Shown here one piece after another: positions 11,120-22,199 of a stretch of DNA of 64,000 bases (positions within the stretch are counted from its first letter, which is position 1; every line of letters starts with the position of its first letter). Source of the DNA: Heracleum sosnowskyi (lineage: Eukaryota > Streptophyta > Magnoliopsida > Apiales > Apiaceae); assembly GCA_030848705.1 (NCBI GenBank), contig CM061237.1, positions 83,881,910 through 83,945,909 on the forward strand, written 5' to 3'. The position numbers were made by a program, and so were the translations under genes. Under the pieces are notes generated by a model that saw nothing but the letters and a program-made list of their open reading frames with translations, was not told where the DNA came from and did no database searches.

Positions 11120-11226
11120 TGTAACGCATGCCGGGAATGCGTTACAGGGCCTGTAACGCGTGAGCGTCATGCGTTACACATCTAATAGCTTTTAATTGTT
11201 GTAACGCATGAGCGTCATGCGTTACA
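11120..11226 (+). repeat. Three 27-bp palindromes in the leader of element D
   Basis: Copies at 11120-11146, 11152-11178 and 11200-11226, each built as TGTAACGCAT, 7 bases, ATGCGTTACA. Two copies share the centre GAGCGTC; the middle copy has one arm change (GCG for GCA). They are GC-rich islands in an AT-rich region, lie about 600 bases after the PBS and can each fold into a 10-bp stem. The role is unknown; RNA packaging or dimer signals lie in this part of retroelement RNAs in general. Confidence 0.8.
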
Positions 11227-11943
11227 GCCCCTCTGTCCACATTAAATTTGATTTTTTGGAAGTTTGGTAACTCCGTTTTGGGCGTGCAATATACCGTTGG
11301 ATTCGTTTTTCCGAGACGGATCTAATGGAGTGGTCAAATATTGTTTATATAAAATTTTGGAACTGTTTATATTCCCGGAAATGTTTTAAAGCATGTATTA
11401 ATTGTTTTAATTGCTTTTAAATACTATAATAAATCCATACATCATTGTATGACATGATATTACTTGCATGCTTACTTGTTTGTTTATTTTTATATATGAG
11501 ATATATGCCTATATTTACCATGCGATGATAGATTTAGGTGAACTTAAATCAATATAAGGCGTGCTCTAGAAAATCTAGAATGAGAATCGTTTCTTGCCTT
11601 AACAATAATATTATGAGTACAACCATGAGATTCTTATGTTTATGAAACATAGAGTGAAATACTCTTTTGATGTTGAAAATGAAAATTTCTGTCTAGGCCG
11701 TTGGGTTTTAAGCGGGACCGATGTGACCCCTCCAACACACTGGGAATTTTTCATTTAAATATCATAATTGTATTTTGTTCAAGAAAAAGAGAATCTCCTA
11801 GTAATATGATTATGGTTGCAACATAATATAATCCCTCTTAATTAAAATTTATATCAAGTAGTAAATGGCCAATGGCACAACGGGCTTGTGTCGGTCATAG
11901 CCTTCCAACATAATAGCAAGTAGAGTTCTTATATTGAGGCATT

Positions 11944-12247
11944 GTCGTTTCGTGCTACAACCGAGGGCTTTGTTTTGAGATTAAGAGATGCTTGTCTATC
12001 ACATGAGATGTGTATGATAAATTAGGTTTCAATTGTCGTTACGTGCTACAGCCGTGGGCTTTTGGAATTCTAATTTAATTATGCAAGATGTTGGGTTTGA
12101 CTTGACTTAGAATATTGAGTGAGTCGTGCCACAGCCGAGACTCAATGATTCAAGAGGCTAAAAGATAATAAGGAATAACATGAGATGTAGTTGACAAGAG
12201 TTGTCTTCCTATGGAACATCACATTGCGTTTCGTGCCACAGCCGAGG
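11944..12247 (+). repeat. Dispersed short repeat GTCGTTTCGTGCTACAGCCGAGG in the leader of D
   Basis: Four related copies at 11944-11970, 12035-12060, 12123-12143 and 12226-12247 share the core CGTGCYACARCCG. A weaker match is near 11880. Spacing is about 80-105 bases. The copies are not in a shared reading frame, so a protein repeat is unlikely. Function is not known. Confidence 0.6.
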
Positions 12248-12799
12248 TGATGTGATGGAAAATAGGATCCTTAATCTCACTAACATTATGAATGTTTAGT
12301 TATACATATAGAGGGTTGTATAACTTAATAAAATAGTGGGAGCCACCAATGAATAAAGACCCGATGTATATGGTGTTGTAAGAATAAAATTGAATATTTA
12401 CTTAGTAGTTATGTGTATTCACTAATAGAATTATATATATACTATAATTTATGCACTATCACACATCGTAGTAGAATAACACGTTGACTTATCCCGAATA
12501 TGCTGATGAACTTTGAAACTTGAGAAATGTTCTCAAGAATGAAAAGTTAGACGAAATGTTTAACTCGTTAATACAAAGTGTCTTATTTGTGATGCACATG
12601 GAGATGTGTATGAGACCAAGGCTACCTTGTTGCTTCTATAAGAGTTGTAGAATGTGATAAATAAGACGATTCAATATAGGATATCGAATGAGCTATTCCA
12701 TAATAGTTATGATGAGGGTTGATCTATGAATAATCATAGACTCAAGACAATCAATTTGATTGATCGTCTAGGGTAGGTTGATTTTGTCATAGATGGAAG

Positions 12800-15580
12800 C
12801 TAAGTTGATATATGATCTTGAATTAGCTTCCGAATACAAACTCGCAAATTTGTTGTGAACTCTTACATGAAAAGGTTGGATATCAGATTGTCTGAAATCT
12901 ACTTCATGTTAAAGATTGTTGAGACGTATTTCCTTCTTAGAGAGCTTTGTTCTTCAGACTGGTAACGGTTCTGGAATCAAGTAGTGGGAGATGAACCATA
13001 CCATCAAGAAGAAGTTTGTTAGTGAGTGATAACATAATTAGTCAAAGGCTAAGTTTGACTCCAAAAGCAAAAGAGTTTGTTGCCACCTATCAAAGGTGGG
13101 TTATTGGAAGATCAACTACAAGAGTTGTCTTGTAGAGTTGAAGAATTAGAGAAATTTAGTGGGACTGAAACTTCTCATTTTGAAATAGGGACTATGGAAT
13201 AGAGGTAATGGAAATCCAAAGAATTATAGGCTTGTTTGCACGAGTGAGAAGAGTATTAGCTTGTTGCATGGTGATGGGTTACAAGAACCATATGATTATT
13301 GAATCACATTATGCATGCGAAACTCGTCTCACTCGAAAGACCACTATATCTCTATTTTCTTGAAATAGAGAGATAATGAGTAACAAAAGTGTTAAAATTA
13401 GTACACATAATTGTATGTGCACCAGTGACAACACATGCCAGAAAAGGATTCACACGCTTCATTAGAATTCACGGATATGATCCGGATTCAGATATATGTA
13501 TTTGGTACAATACAAATTCGAATCTTTTGGAGTGTTTCAAAATGAATAATAATGAAATACAAAACAAAACAGCAAGTGTTGGGACTCTTTGATAAGATCA
13601 AAAAGATATACACTTGAGTGAGTGTTTTGAGGTTATCTCAAATCTTAAGTTCAAAGCTTCACGTTGGACAGATCCTGAGATTCTACAGGTAGATGGAATG
13701 TATGAAGGAGCGAACGAACTTTGTTAGACATCGTTCGGTTCATGTTAAGCTAAATTGATCTTCTAATATATGTTTAGAGTTGAATTTTATAAATATCAGT
13801 ATATCTGCTGAATATAGTATATTCTTAATCTGATCCTAAGTTGTCATATGAGATATGTAGTGCAAGGAACACAAGTCTTAAACTTGTTAAGATTTGGGAT
13901 GTCTAGCTTATGTCAAAATGTTTGATTTGATAAGCTAGATGGTAGATCCAAAATGTAAGTTTGTGAGATATCCTAATGATAGTCAAGGATGTTGGTTGAA
14001 TATTCTACTGAATATAGTGTGTATGACATACTGCCTACTTAGAGGAATTGTTCATTCTAGAAGGGTTCAGTGGGAGGAAGGTTGAACTTAACTAAGTTCA
14101 AACACCACAAATTACAAAGGTTCTATAGGAAGAACATTTTCAGACAGGATAACTTTTTGTAGGTTAGCTTAAGTATAGGTCTTGATATTTTATCACCAAC
14201 CTGAGAGGTTGACTGCCTTGTCATTAAGAATGACAATGAGTTGTCAATTATATGATAATGACCTTATGACCTATACTAAAGCTATGAGTTATAACTCGGA
14301 GAAATGGCATAGTACCATGAAATCCGATATAGATTCCATGTACATCAACCAAGTACGGACTATGGTTGAGGACCTAAAGGTGTCATAACCGGAAGGGTAC
14401 AAGTGAGTCTATAAAAGGGAGATTGGAGTGATTGGCTGGGTAAAGACCTATAAGTCCTTGCTTATTGTGAAAGGATTCAATCAAAGCAAAGAGATTGACC
14501 TTGATGAAAAAAAAATCACATGAAGTAGTGCTCAAGTCTATTCGGATTTTGTTTGCGTTTGCGGCTAGTAATACTATAATATCTAATAATGGTCGAACGG
14601 TCGACCCTCCTCGATAGGAAAATTGAAGAGATGTGTAGTTGACACAATTAGAGGGATTTATTGCTATAAGTAGCAAATCTATGGTCTAATAGCCACGACA
14701 ATCCATTTATGAATTGAAGCAAGCTTCTCAATGATCGAACATCTGTTTTGATGAGACAATCAAATAGTTTGATTTTATCAAAGACAATGATGGATCATGG
14801 ATCTACAAGAAGGTTAGTGGGAGCGTGATGACATTCCTAATAATGTATGTGACATACTTATGATAAGGAATGATGTATCGACGCTAAAATTAGTCAAAGT
14901 GTGGTTATCTAACATATTCTCTATAAAGGACTTGGGAATGGCTTCCTATGATATAGGAATGATAATTTATAGGATAAACCAAGTGTTGGGCTAAACCCAA
15001 AGTGTGTACATCATTTATATGCTAAGATGTTTAGCATAAATAACTCCAAGAAGTTACTTGAATTGTCAAGTCACGGAGTTACTTTCTCCAAGATAGTGTC
15101 TTTCTACGACATCTGAGGAGAAATGACGTATGATTAAGATTTATTATGCTTCGGCAAATGTATCTATCAAAATACCGGATGTACTATACAAGACTTGATG
15201 ATCGCTAACTCACTAGGCGAGATAAGCGAGCACTAGTCTAGTCCTTGAGAAGCGCGATAGTAAGCTGGAAGAACGTCCTTAAATACTTTCGAAGAATTAA
15301 GGACATCTTTCTTGATTATGGTGGGTCCAAAATGAAAATCGAGTGTTATAAACACTATGATTTTCTTAGGACAAATGTGATAGAAAATCCATGTCAAAAT
15401 AAGTGTTAATTCTGAATGGATGAGCGGTTTGTTGGAAGAATTCCAAGCAGCTTAAGATAACTGATTCCGTAGTGGAAGCACTATATGTATATAGCTATAA
15501 GTGAAGCTGCAAAGGAGGTTCTTTGGATAGCGAAACCTGTTTTCGCTGGTTAGACATGGTTCCTAGAATAAGATTTATAT
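12800..15580 (+). pseudogene. Ruined gag-pol of element D
   Basis: Short stretches in changing frames resemble copia proteins: a Gag piece near 12810-12960 (NSYMKRLDIRLSEI), the integrase end and linker at 13890-14110 (GCLAYVKMF, then FSGRKVELN), the RT start at 14182-14390 (TYTKAMSYNSEKWHSTMKSD), the RT middle at 14740-14830 (RFDETIK, then SWIYKKVSGS), and RNase H words at 15250-15530 (WKNVLKYFRRIKD, then a piece matching SSKQL and SEAAKEV). Stops and frameshifts are everywhere. No step could be made from this copy. Confidence 0.75.
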
Positions 15581-15842
15581 TGTTGTATCGGTACAACATA
15601 TGGTAGTAGCGCAGGCTATGGAACCTAGGTTTAATCAGGGATTCAAGATCCAAGTTGCGGCACTTTCATATGATATATGAGATCGTTGAAAGTAGAGATG
15701 TTTAAGTCAATATTGACTTGACACCCATAACAACATAGTAAAGACCATTTACTAAACCGTTATTTGAAAATCGCTTTGTTCTCTATTAGGAGAAGTTGTG
15801 TATGAGATACCAAGGTGATTGGTTTTAGTACAAGTGGGAGAT

Positions 15843-17420
15843 TGAAAGACGTGTGTCCTAAATCCAATCATGGATGATGAGTTAGGAGATACTTTGTTCA
15901 ATCTGATTCAAGTTTGTTTAATTTAATAAAATGGTAATATGTTTTATAACGGGCTTTATCTATTTAAAGTGTTTAAATTAGATGATCCATAGTTTAGAGT
16001 AAAGCTTTAATGGATTATGATGAGATCATTATAATGAGACCTTAAAGATGAGAACTCTAAACTTAAATAGTTCCTGGTCGTAGGATAATTAATTGGTAGT
16101 TAATTAATCCGCAAAGATCGGTACATACTATGTTTGCTTCACTATGAAGGATGTCTGTTCTCATAGGCATTTGTGTGGTGACACTATAGCTAGTATGTAG
16201 GTGCTTATTAGGAATAAGTTCACTGAACATGACTCGATCAGTTGAACAACTAATGGAGTTCACTCATGTGTCAGTAGTTGTTCATATAGTGATGGTTGTA
16301 CAAGTGTCCTTTGACTTGAGATCATCATAGTCATCTTGTGTACACTAAACTATACTTTGGTTTAGCTCTTAGTCTCGAGGGACAATAATTAGTGCTCTTC
16401 TGGGTATAGGAATTTGTGCACGAAGATAGTGAATGATCAATAAAGGATCTGCCCCTTCTAGTGAAGGAAGAGAATGTCCTATGTTATTCCATTTATGCTA
16501 GTTCAGGAACCTCTGGCCAGAGTGAATGAAATTAGAAAGAAGTTTCTAATTTGCATTAATCGGAACTAGACATAGTGAATAGGAAAGCATATGATTAAAT
16601 TAGATAGGCTTGACACGAGATCCATGCCTTGTATTTAATCGGGATATTGTAGGGTAGAAGGAATTGATTGTACTGTAACTAGTCACTGACAGGTTCTTGG
16701 TATTCTAAGCAGTGAATTCATATTATCCGGATAGTCGCGATATGTTGAGAAGCATCACTCACGATGTAGAATAAATATAATTAATCAGTTAATTATATTT
16801 AATGAATTATTAGAATTCATATAAATAATAAATAAAAGTTTATTATTATTTATTTCTACTACCGGCTTAATATTGAACCTACAGGGTCACACCATAAAAG
16901 ATTAATTTATTGATGAAGGTATTTTGAGAGAGCAAGTTATTTTCTAAATAGTTTAGAAAAGGAAATAATGATTAAAATAGTTTTAATTATTATTAAAGCA
17001 TTTTATAAGATAAAGTGTGGGGTTAATATATATATATAAAGATATATTAAAAAACCCTAGGAGAGCCCTATAAATAGAATGAGATAGTTCATTCTAAATA
17101 GACTAGAGTTTTTGTGAAAACCTAGTTGCCACCCTCTTCTTCTTCTTCATCTCTCTCTCTCAAAAGAAGAAAAACTCCATTTTTTATAAAAGCTTAGTTT
17201 TATAAAAAGCTTCATCGAAGGATTATTCTTGGTGGATACCGGTAGAGTGCTTCACACTCTGAGGAGCAACTGCTAGAATCCATTTTATAAAGCTTCGATT
17301 TTCAAGGTATGGTTACGATTCCCCTCGATCTAGATTTTATATATTTTTCTATATGTGAGTTACATGGTTTTTACGGAATAATTGTTATATCACGCTTCCG
17401 CTCATCCGTAAATTCCTTCA
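15843..17420 (+). repeat. 3' LTR of element D (1,578 bp)
   Basis: Preceded by the PPT CAAGTGGGAGAT. Differences from the 5' LTR that I can see are an A/G near 8969, a G/T near 10040, a G/A near 10431 and one CT unit in the leader repeat. It ends at AATTCCTTCA, followed by the second CAAAG. Confidence 0.93.
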
Positions 17421-17625
17421 CAAAGGACTTATCAGCAGCATTGAATTGAAGACATAAAAGGAGAATTGATCAAGTGTTATTCATCTGTGAACCAGACCAG
17501 TTGCACTAGGTGACGGCACTAAAAAGATCAGGCTGTTTTATCGTCTCAGAAGAAATTGATACAGTCTATTACTTAAACACCCAGGAGCTCAGAGTAATCA
17601 TTAAAAGTCAAAAGACAAGAAAATG

Positions 17626-17790
17626 ATTCGATAGTTTTTCTATTTAGAAAACTATCGAATGGAATGAAAAGTGATTCAAAGTAAACCAAAATGAATCAAT
17701 TTGGCATTCGATAGTTTTGTTTTAAAAACTATCGAATGGTAAAATGATTTATTTCATTCGATGGTTTTTCAAACCATTCGATGGTTTTTA
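17626..17790 (+). repeat. CpG-containing palindromes in the U3 of the B-family LTR
   Basis: Hairpins built from CATTCGATAGTTTT and its complement: 17626-17660, 17705-17737, and a looser GATGGTTT version at 17755-17790. The same words recur in the B3 LTR (about 33994-34110) and the B2 LTR (about 41040-41200). Confidence 0.7.
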
Positions 17791-18246
17791 AATTATGGAC
17801 CAGGTGAAAAGTATTCTTTGTTTTTCAAGTTGATGAAGATCCAACGGCCAGGATTGTTTCTACAAGTTTGGTTCGATGGTTTTTCAAACCAAAGTCTGCA
17901 GTTAATACAGAGTGAAGAAAGTGTCTTCTTCAGTTAAGGCATTCTACACAGAAACATTACTGAGAGAGAGAACTGAGCCGGAGAAATTATTAGAAAATTA
18001 ATAGTGCTCATAATTTGATCATTATTTTGTATTTGTGTAACCTTAAACTCATTGAAGCTAATCTACGGATTAGAAATTGTAGCACCCCTCGAGGTTTATA
18101 TTTATAAAAAGATATATTCCCCGAAACTTGATTTGGTTTGGTGTGTTTGATTTCGTTATAGAACTGAAAGATTAATCCGCGAACGAAATTGAATTATTTG
18201 TGAGTATCGTATTCAACCCCCCTTCTACGATACTTTGGACCTAACA

Positions 18247-18423
18247 CTATTTCAAGTTGTGTTTTCAGGCCAAAACGCTACTTTAAATGATGTTTTCTAG
18301 TCAAAACGCTACTTTAAGTGGTGTTACCCGAAATTATTTTTTTTTTTAAAAATTCCAAGGTTCAAACGTCGGACGAACTAGCGTTTTTAAGAAAAAAATG
18401 AAAACACTACACTAATAGATATA
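18247..18423 (+). other. Flank of element B1
   Basis: Begins with CTATT, the expected target duplication of B1. It holds two copies of a word like CAAAACGCTACTTTAARTGRTGTT and a T-rich run. No gene is seen. Confidence 0.5.
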
Positions 18424-18550
18424 CAGTTAAACCTACTTATCGAGTTTATTACTTTATCGAGAGTAAAAATACATTATATTGGAACCGGAAAAAATATTTT
18501 TTTAACAAAGTTATTACTTTATCAATTATTATTTAATCGAGGTTCAACTG
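18424..18550 (+). mobile_element. Pogo-like MITE (Emigrant/Lemi type), 127 bp
   Basis: The ends CAGTTAAACCT and AGGTTCAACTG are near-perfect inverted repeats, and the interior has the TTATCGAG / TTTAATCGAGG words typical of small pogo-related elements. TA precedes it; the expected TA after it reads AA, so that copy of the duplication may have mutated. It lies about 420 bases downstream of the NRPB7 stop codon. Confidence 0.65.
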
Positions 18551-18973
18551 AACTGTAGTAGATTCTATATAGTTTAAGATTGACACTTGAATCACAATAA
18601 TTTTATTAAGAAAACTGTAAAGCATAGTACTAAAGTTTTGGCCTAATTGACCAAATCCATGATAGCAGGAGCTTAACACAAGTCTTTTAATCAACAGTTC
18701 ACAACAAAACAAACTGAAGGTTCATATTTGCATGTTCTTTACATTCAACAAACTTCTACAGAGCCAGAGTGGGTCACAGTCATACTACAAAGATTCTAGA
18801 TTGATAATTTAAGGCATTTGAAGGCTGAAGCAAACCCAACCAATACACGCCACTTTCATACACGCCCTTTATATTATTAAAATGAATGCAGAGAATCTAA
18901 GCAGAGCGACGACTGAACGAGGATCTAACACCAGGCATGACTTTTGAACAAGGTGCATTAGCCTACAGGTCTG

Positions 18974-21900
18974 TTAAGAAGTTGGATCACTGATCACACC
19001 CAAGAAATCATCTTTGATTGTACCAATACAGAACTGCACAGCAAGCAATAGATTAGACGGGCAAATCCATGTCAGCAAGCAATAGATTAGACGGGCAAAT
19101 CCATGTCAGCAAGCAGACTATAAAATAAATTACTCATAAAATAGCAAAAAATGCTCATCTTTTTCGGAATATAATGCCATATGATTGTAACAGATTAAAT
19201 TTCAGCCTTGATGAAACTGAAATACGAGAACATTATGATGGTAACTATTATCATTGCAGGCATGTAAAAAATAAAAGGCACCTATGACTATATATTGGGC
19301 TGTAGAAGTCAAACAGTAAGCTTCTTAATTAAGAACATTCAATTAATGTACTCCTATTGCTACAAAATACTAGTTAGTGCACTCGAGGCTTGAGTATGAC
19401 CCTTGGTTCTCATACATGAAATATAAGATAAAAACATGCCAAACTTCAAAGGAAGAGGTCCGAGGGATATACATTAAGATTCATATATAAAGAATGTGGC
19501 AGCTGACATTCGCCACGAAATGTGTATAGGACAATACTTGGGTAACTTAAAACGCTGTGGTCCCGATTTTTTAATGAGAGAAGAGCAAAGAAAAGAGAAT
19601 ATAATTGTAATTTTCCTTGCTTTCCACTCATGCCAAAAGTACAAGAAACTTTTGGGTAAAAATTTCATAGAACTCTCTCTCCCTTCTCCTCTCCTAAATA
19701 AAACTCATGAGCAAGAAATTTTATTTCTCGCTTTCTTTTCTCTCCATTTTAGGACTCAAGAGGACAAAACTAAAGTAACTATGATCATTTTACCACTGTA
19801 TGAAAGATATTACAACAAATGACTAAAAGGAATTTAATAGTTAAAACATCATTATAATCTGCCCAAAGAACATCTCACGAGTCACAACACCTAGTTTACT
19901 TAGCTTTTCGACACAAAAATTGGTTCATTCTGTCTCTGAGAAATACTTTCCATACATACCTTACATTTTTAAGAATGGCAAGTAAATAGTCAAGTAAAGT
20001 CATCTGTACATGCAAGATTCATTCAATTAAATAATGAACTGCAAAAAAACATGAGATTCAAAATTTAAATTCGATGATGCAAGGGAACAATGAAAGCTAT
20101 TTTGCAGAAACATTGCATGCACCAATTTCATTGGAATGATAGCAGATATTAGTGCTGCACTGGTTAGCAAATCATTTTACTCCATATTAGTCTATATAAG
20201 TATAATAAAGTGAACTTATATTTCTTTGGGTGTGAAACCACACTAGGCCTGACTTTTAAGGACAGGGAGTAATTTATATAGAACAGGGTACAATGTGCAT
20301 ACAATTTCTGTAGCATCAACCCTGGTTCCAATGATCTTCAGCCGAACTTCACTTTCTTTTTGGATCTTAACCTGAAATTGACTTCAATTGTCAAGCAAAA
20401 ATATACAGATCGGAAACTTAATAAAAGAAGAGCAAGATAATGAAATGGCAGTACATACCGATCCATCTGAAGTTGTATAGTTAGGCATATCACCCGATTG
20501 GAATTCCATATCATCTGGGATCAACTAGTGAAAGACAGATGAAATGTAAATACAGCAAACTTTTGTCTCAATGAATTTAAATAGGTATGCTCATGGATTC
20601 AAAAAAGAATCATAGAAAAGTAGAAAACCCATTCCTCGTAGCTATTTTTTTTATTCTGTTCAGTCAAATAACTATGCATTCATAGAACAAAAGTAAATTG
20701 AAATAGAAGTATCTACTAGCCTATTGTCTTGAGAATTAGAGTAAATCATCCTATCACATTCGTAGAGAGGTGACTTCTTAAGCTGCTTTGCTTATCAAAA
20801 CTTTATACAGGATGCAATCTTCCCAATAACTAAAGAAGTCAGAAGTGACATGACCCAGCTCTTAAAGTAAACAATCAACTTTTGGAAGTTTACGCATATT
20901 CTGTCTTTAAAGACTCATATTCACATGTCTGGCTAATTTCCTTATAATTAAACAAGACCAGTCACTGGAAGTCGATCCAAAGTAGTAGTGTGATAATTTT
21001 ATATAGTGATTATTAACAGGTTTGGGACCAGTATGTTCAGACAACAGTAAAGGGGTAATATGTTTTTTCTCCGCAGCTTTAGCTAATCACTCCTATTACA
21101 TAATGCACGGAATACCTAAAGACAGCCTCCTTGCATTCTGATGAATGAATATTCTTTCACAGGCCTCGGTTGTTTTTCTAAGCACTAAACTAAAGTCATG
21201 TTTCCATTATGCGTGTTATGTTACTTATAATGAGTATTACATTAGTGACAAGATCATTTAAGACAATACCATGATATGTTATTGTGGTGATGTACCAAAA
21301 ACGGCCTCACAACATAAAGTACTAATAACACCAAAATCAAAATTAATTCTTAGAGAATTCAATGCATAAATTAAACTCACGTGATTAGAGACAAAAATCT
21401 GCACAGGTCCAGCTTCAGCGAAAAATCCCATCTGCAAAATTTTAAATCATTAACATACACGACACTAAAAAAAATTATATAATTGAAATCACATAAACAT
21501 TAAGGCACCTACCTTATTAACCATAGTGACAACAGCTTCCAAGATTTCACCTTTAAAAGGCCTAAAAACAACACATTGGTACTTAACCGGAAAGGTAACA
21601 AATCCGGTCCCATCTCTTATCATTCCATTCCCAACATTCTCCACACCTGTTATTGCCACTATAAACCCATGTCGGCCGCTATGAACACCAAAAGCATTAA
21701 AGTCATGATCTCAACATAAATATCACATCAAGCATTCAATTTCATTATCATCCTTTCTCTTGGGTCAAATCCATATTTCAAAATACTAATTACAACAATT
21801 CAAAAACATACCAACAAAACAATCTTTATACAATTAAAGAACTTATACAATTGTGTGTGTATACACATGTAAAAATTGTTTCTTTATTAAAGAATTAGGA

Positions 21901-22115
21901 TTCAAGAAGTATCTTTAAGTGCCCTCAAACTGAAATTAGTATGTGTACATACATAATTGATAGATACAACTTTGGGGATTTCAAGAATTAAGGTTGTACC
22001 TGCAAGTGCCCTCAACATCTTTCATTAATTTGGAAACGAGTTTAGGACGAAGATCTCGTCCAAAATGGCGAGGATGTAGCTGCATATTTCTCTCTAGTAC
22101 TATGTGAAAAAACAT
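18974..22115 (-). CDS. NRPB7: DNA-directed RNA polymerase II subunit RPB7, six coding exons, 175 aa
   Basis: Coding exons on the minus strand: 22115-22000, 21678-21513, 21431-21381, 20524-20459, 20371-20303 and 19033-18974. All five introns have GT...AG ends and the frame is kept through every junction, ending in TAA at 18976-18974. The joined protein has 175 residues and begins MFFHIVLERNMQLHPRHFGR, the conserved RPB7 start; the Arabidopsis protein is about the same length. Residues about 8-77 are the RPB7 N-terminal domain (tip/truncated RNP fold) and about 78-160 the S1/OB RNA-binding domain (FKGEILEAVV, GFFAEAGPVQIFVS). With RPB4 it forms the stalk of nuclear RNA polymerase II and contacts emerging RNA. 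No stop or frameshift is seen, so the gene looks functional. The last intron (1,269 bp) is the longest. The exons were found by eye, so UTR introns are not excluded. Confidence 0.95.
19041..19108 (+). repeat. 34-bp tandem duplication at the 3' end of NRPB7 intron 5
   Basis: A 34-bp unit starting GCAAGCAATAGATTAG occurs twice in direct succession (19041-19074 and 19075-19108). It starts eight bases inside the intron from the acceptor of the last exon, so it duplicates the region where the branch point would lie. Confidence 0.9.
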
Positions 22116-22191
22116 CCTTATAATCTTATTTTTGTTTTTGAGAGGGAACTCTGGTCTGTTGTGTGGGTTTTCAGACCCCCTCGTCTCTGTG

Positions 22192-22199
22192 TATTTATA
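22192..22199 (-). promoter_or_regulatory. Probable TATA box of NRPB7
   Basis: TATAAATA on the minus strand, 77 bases before the ATG. Transcription would start about 30 bases on, giving a short 5' UTR of roughly 45-50 bases rich in CA and CT. Confidence 0.6.

Larger units (their letters stand above)
8931..17420 (+). mobile_element. Complete Ty1-copia element D (8,490 bp), non-coding internal region, near-identical LTRs
   Basis: Two LTRs (8931-10510 and 15843-17420) flank a 5.3-kb interior with a PBS (TGGCATCAGAGC) and a PPT (CAAGTGGGAGAT, 15831-15842). The outer duplication is CAAAG. The interior has no frame over about 100 codons, but ruined gag, integrase, RT and RNase H words can still be read. 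The LTRs differ by only three substitutions and a 2-bp CT repeat difference that I could find. A recent move with a dead coding region means it was mobilised by proteins made elsewhere. Confidence 0.92.
5272..18246 (+). mobile_element. Sirevirus-like element B1, 3' part (aORF, PPT, 3' LTR), with nested insertions
   Basis: This is the 3' portion of a plus-strand copia element whose 5' part lies left of the window, beyond element A. It holds an extra ORF (5272-7378), a polypurine tract (7601-7611) and a 3' LTR (7612-18246) that is about 1,130 bp once solo LTR E, element D and their duplications are removed. Family identity comes from the LTRs at 29889-38794 and 40612-41766 and from the aORF copy in B2. 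The 5 bases after the LTR are CTATT, which should recur left of the missing 5' LTR. Confidence 0.85.
7612..18246 (+). repeat. 3' LTR of B1, in three pieces (7612-7625, 8631-8930, 17421-18246)
   Basis: Starts TGTAAAGCATAATG and ends CTTTGGACCTAACA. It is cut by solo LTR E (duplication TAATG, 7621-7625 and 8631-8635) and by element D (duplication CAAAG, 8926-8930 and 17421-17425). Joining the pieces gives about 1,130 bp, close to the 1,155 bp of the B2 LTR. The third piece holds the U3 palindromes (17626-17790) and the terminal stem-loop AGTATCGTA / TACGATACT (18203-18234) around TTCAACCCCCCTTC. Confidence 0.88.

Noticed and set aside
13389..13592. A 67-codon frame in the interior of element D
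   Set aside because: It does not match a copia domain I can recognise and the surrounding region is full of stops; treated as part of the ruined interior.
19496..19822. A 108-codon plus-strand frame in NRPB7 intron 5
   Set aside because: It has no similarity I recognise and lies wholly in an intron on the opposite strand of a well-supported gene.
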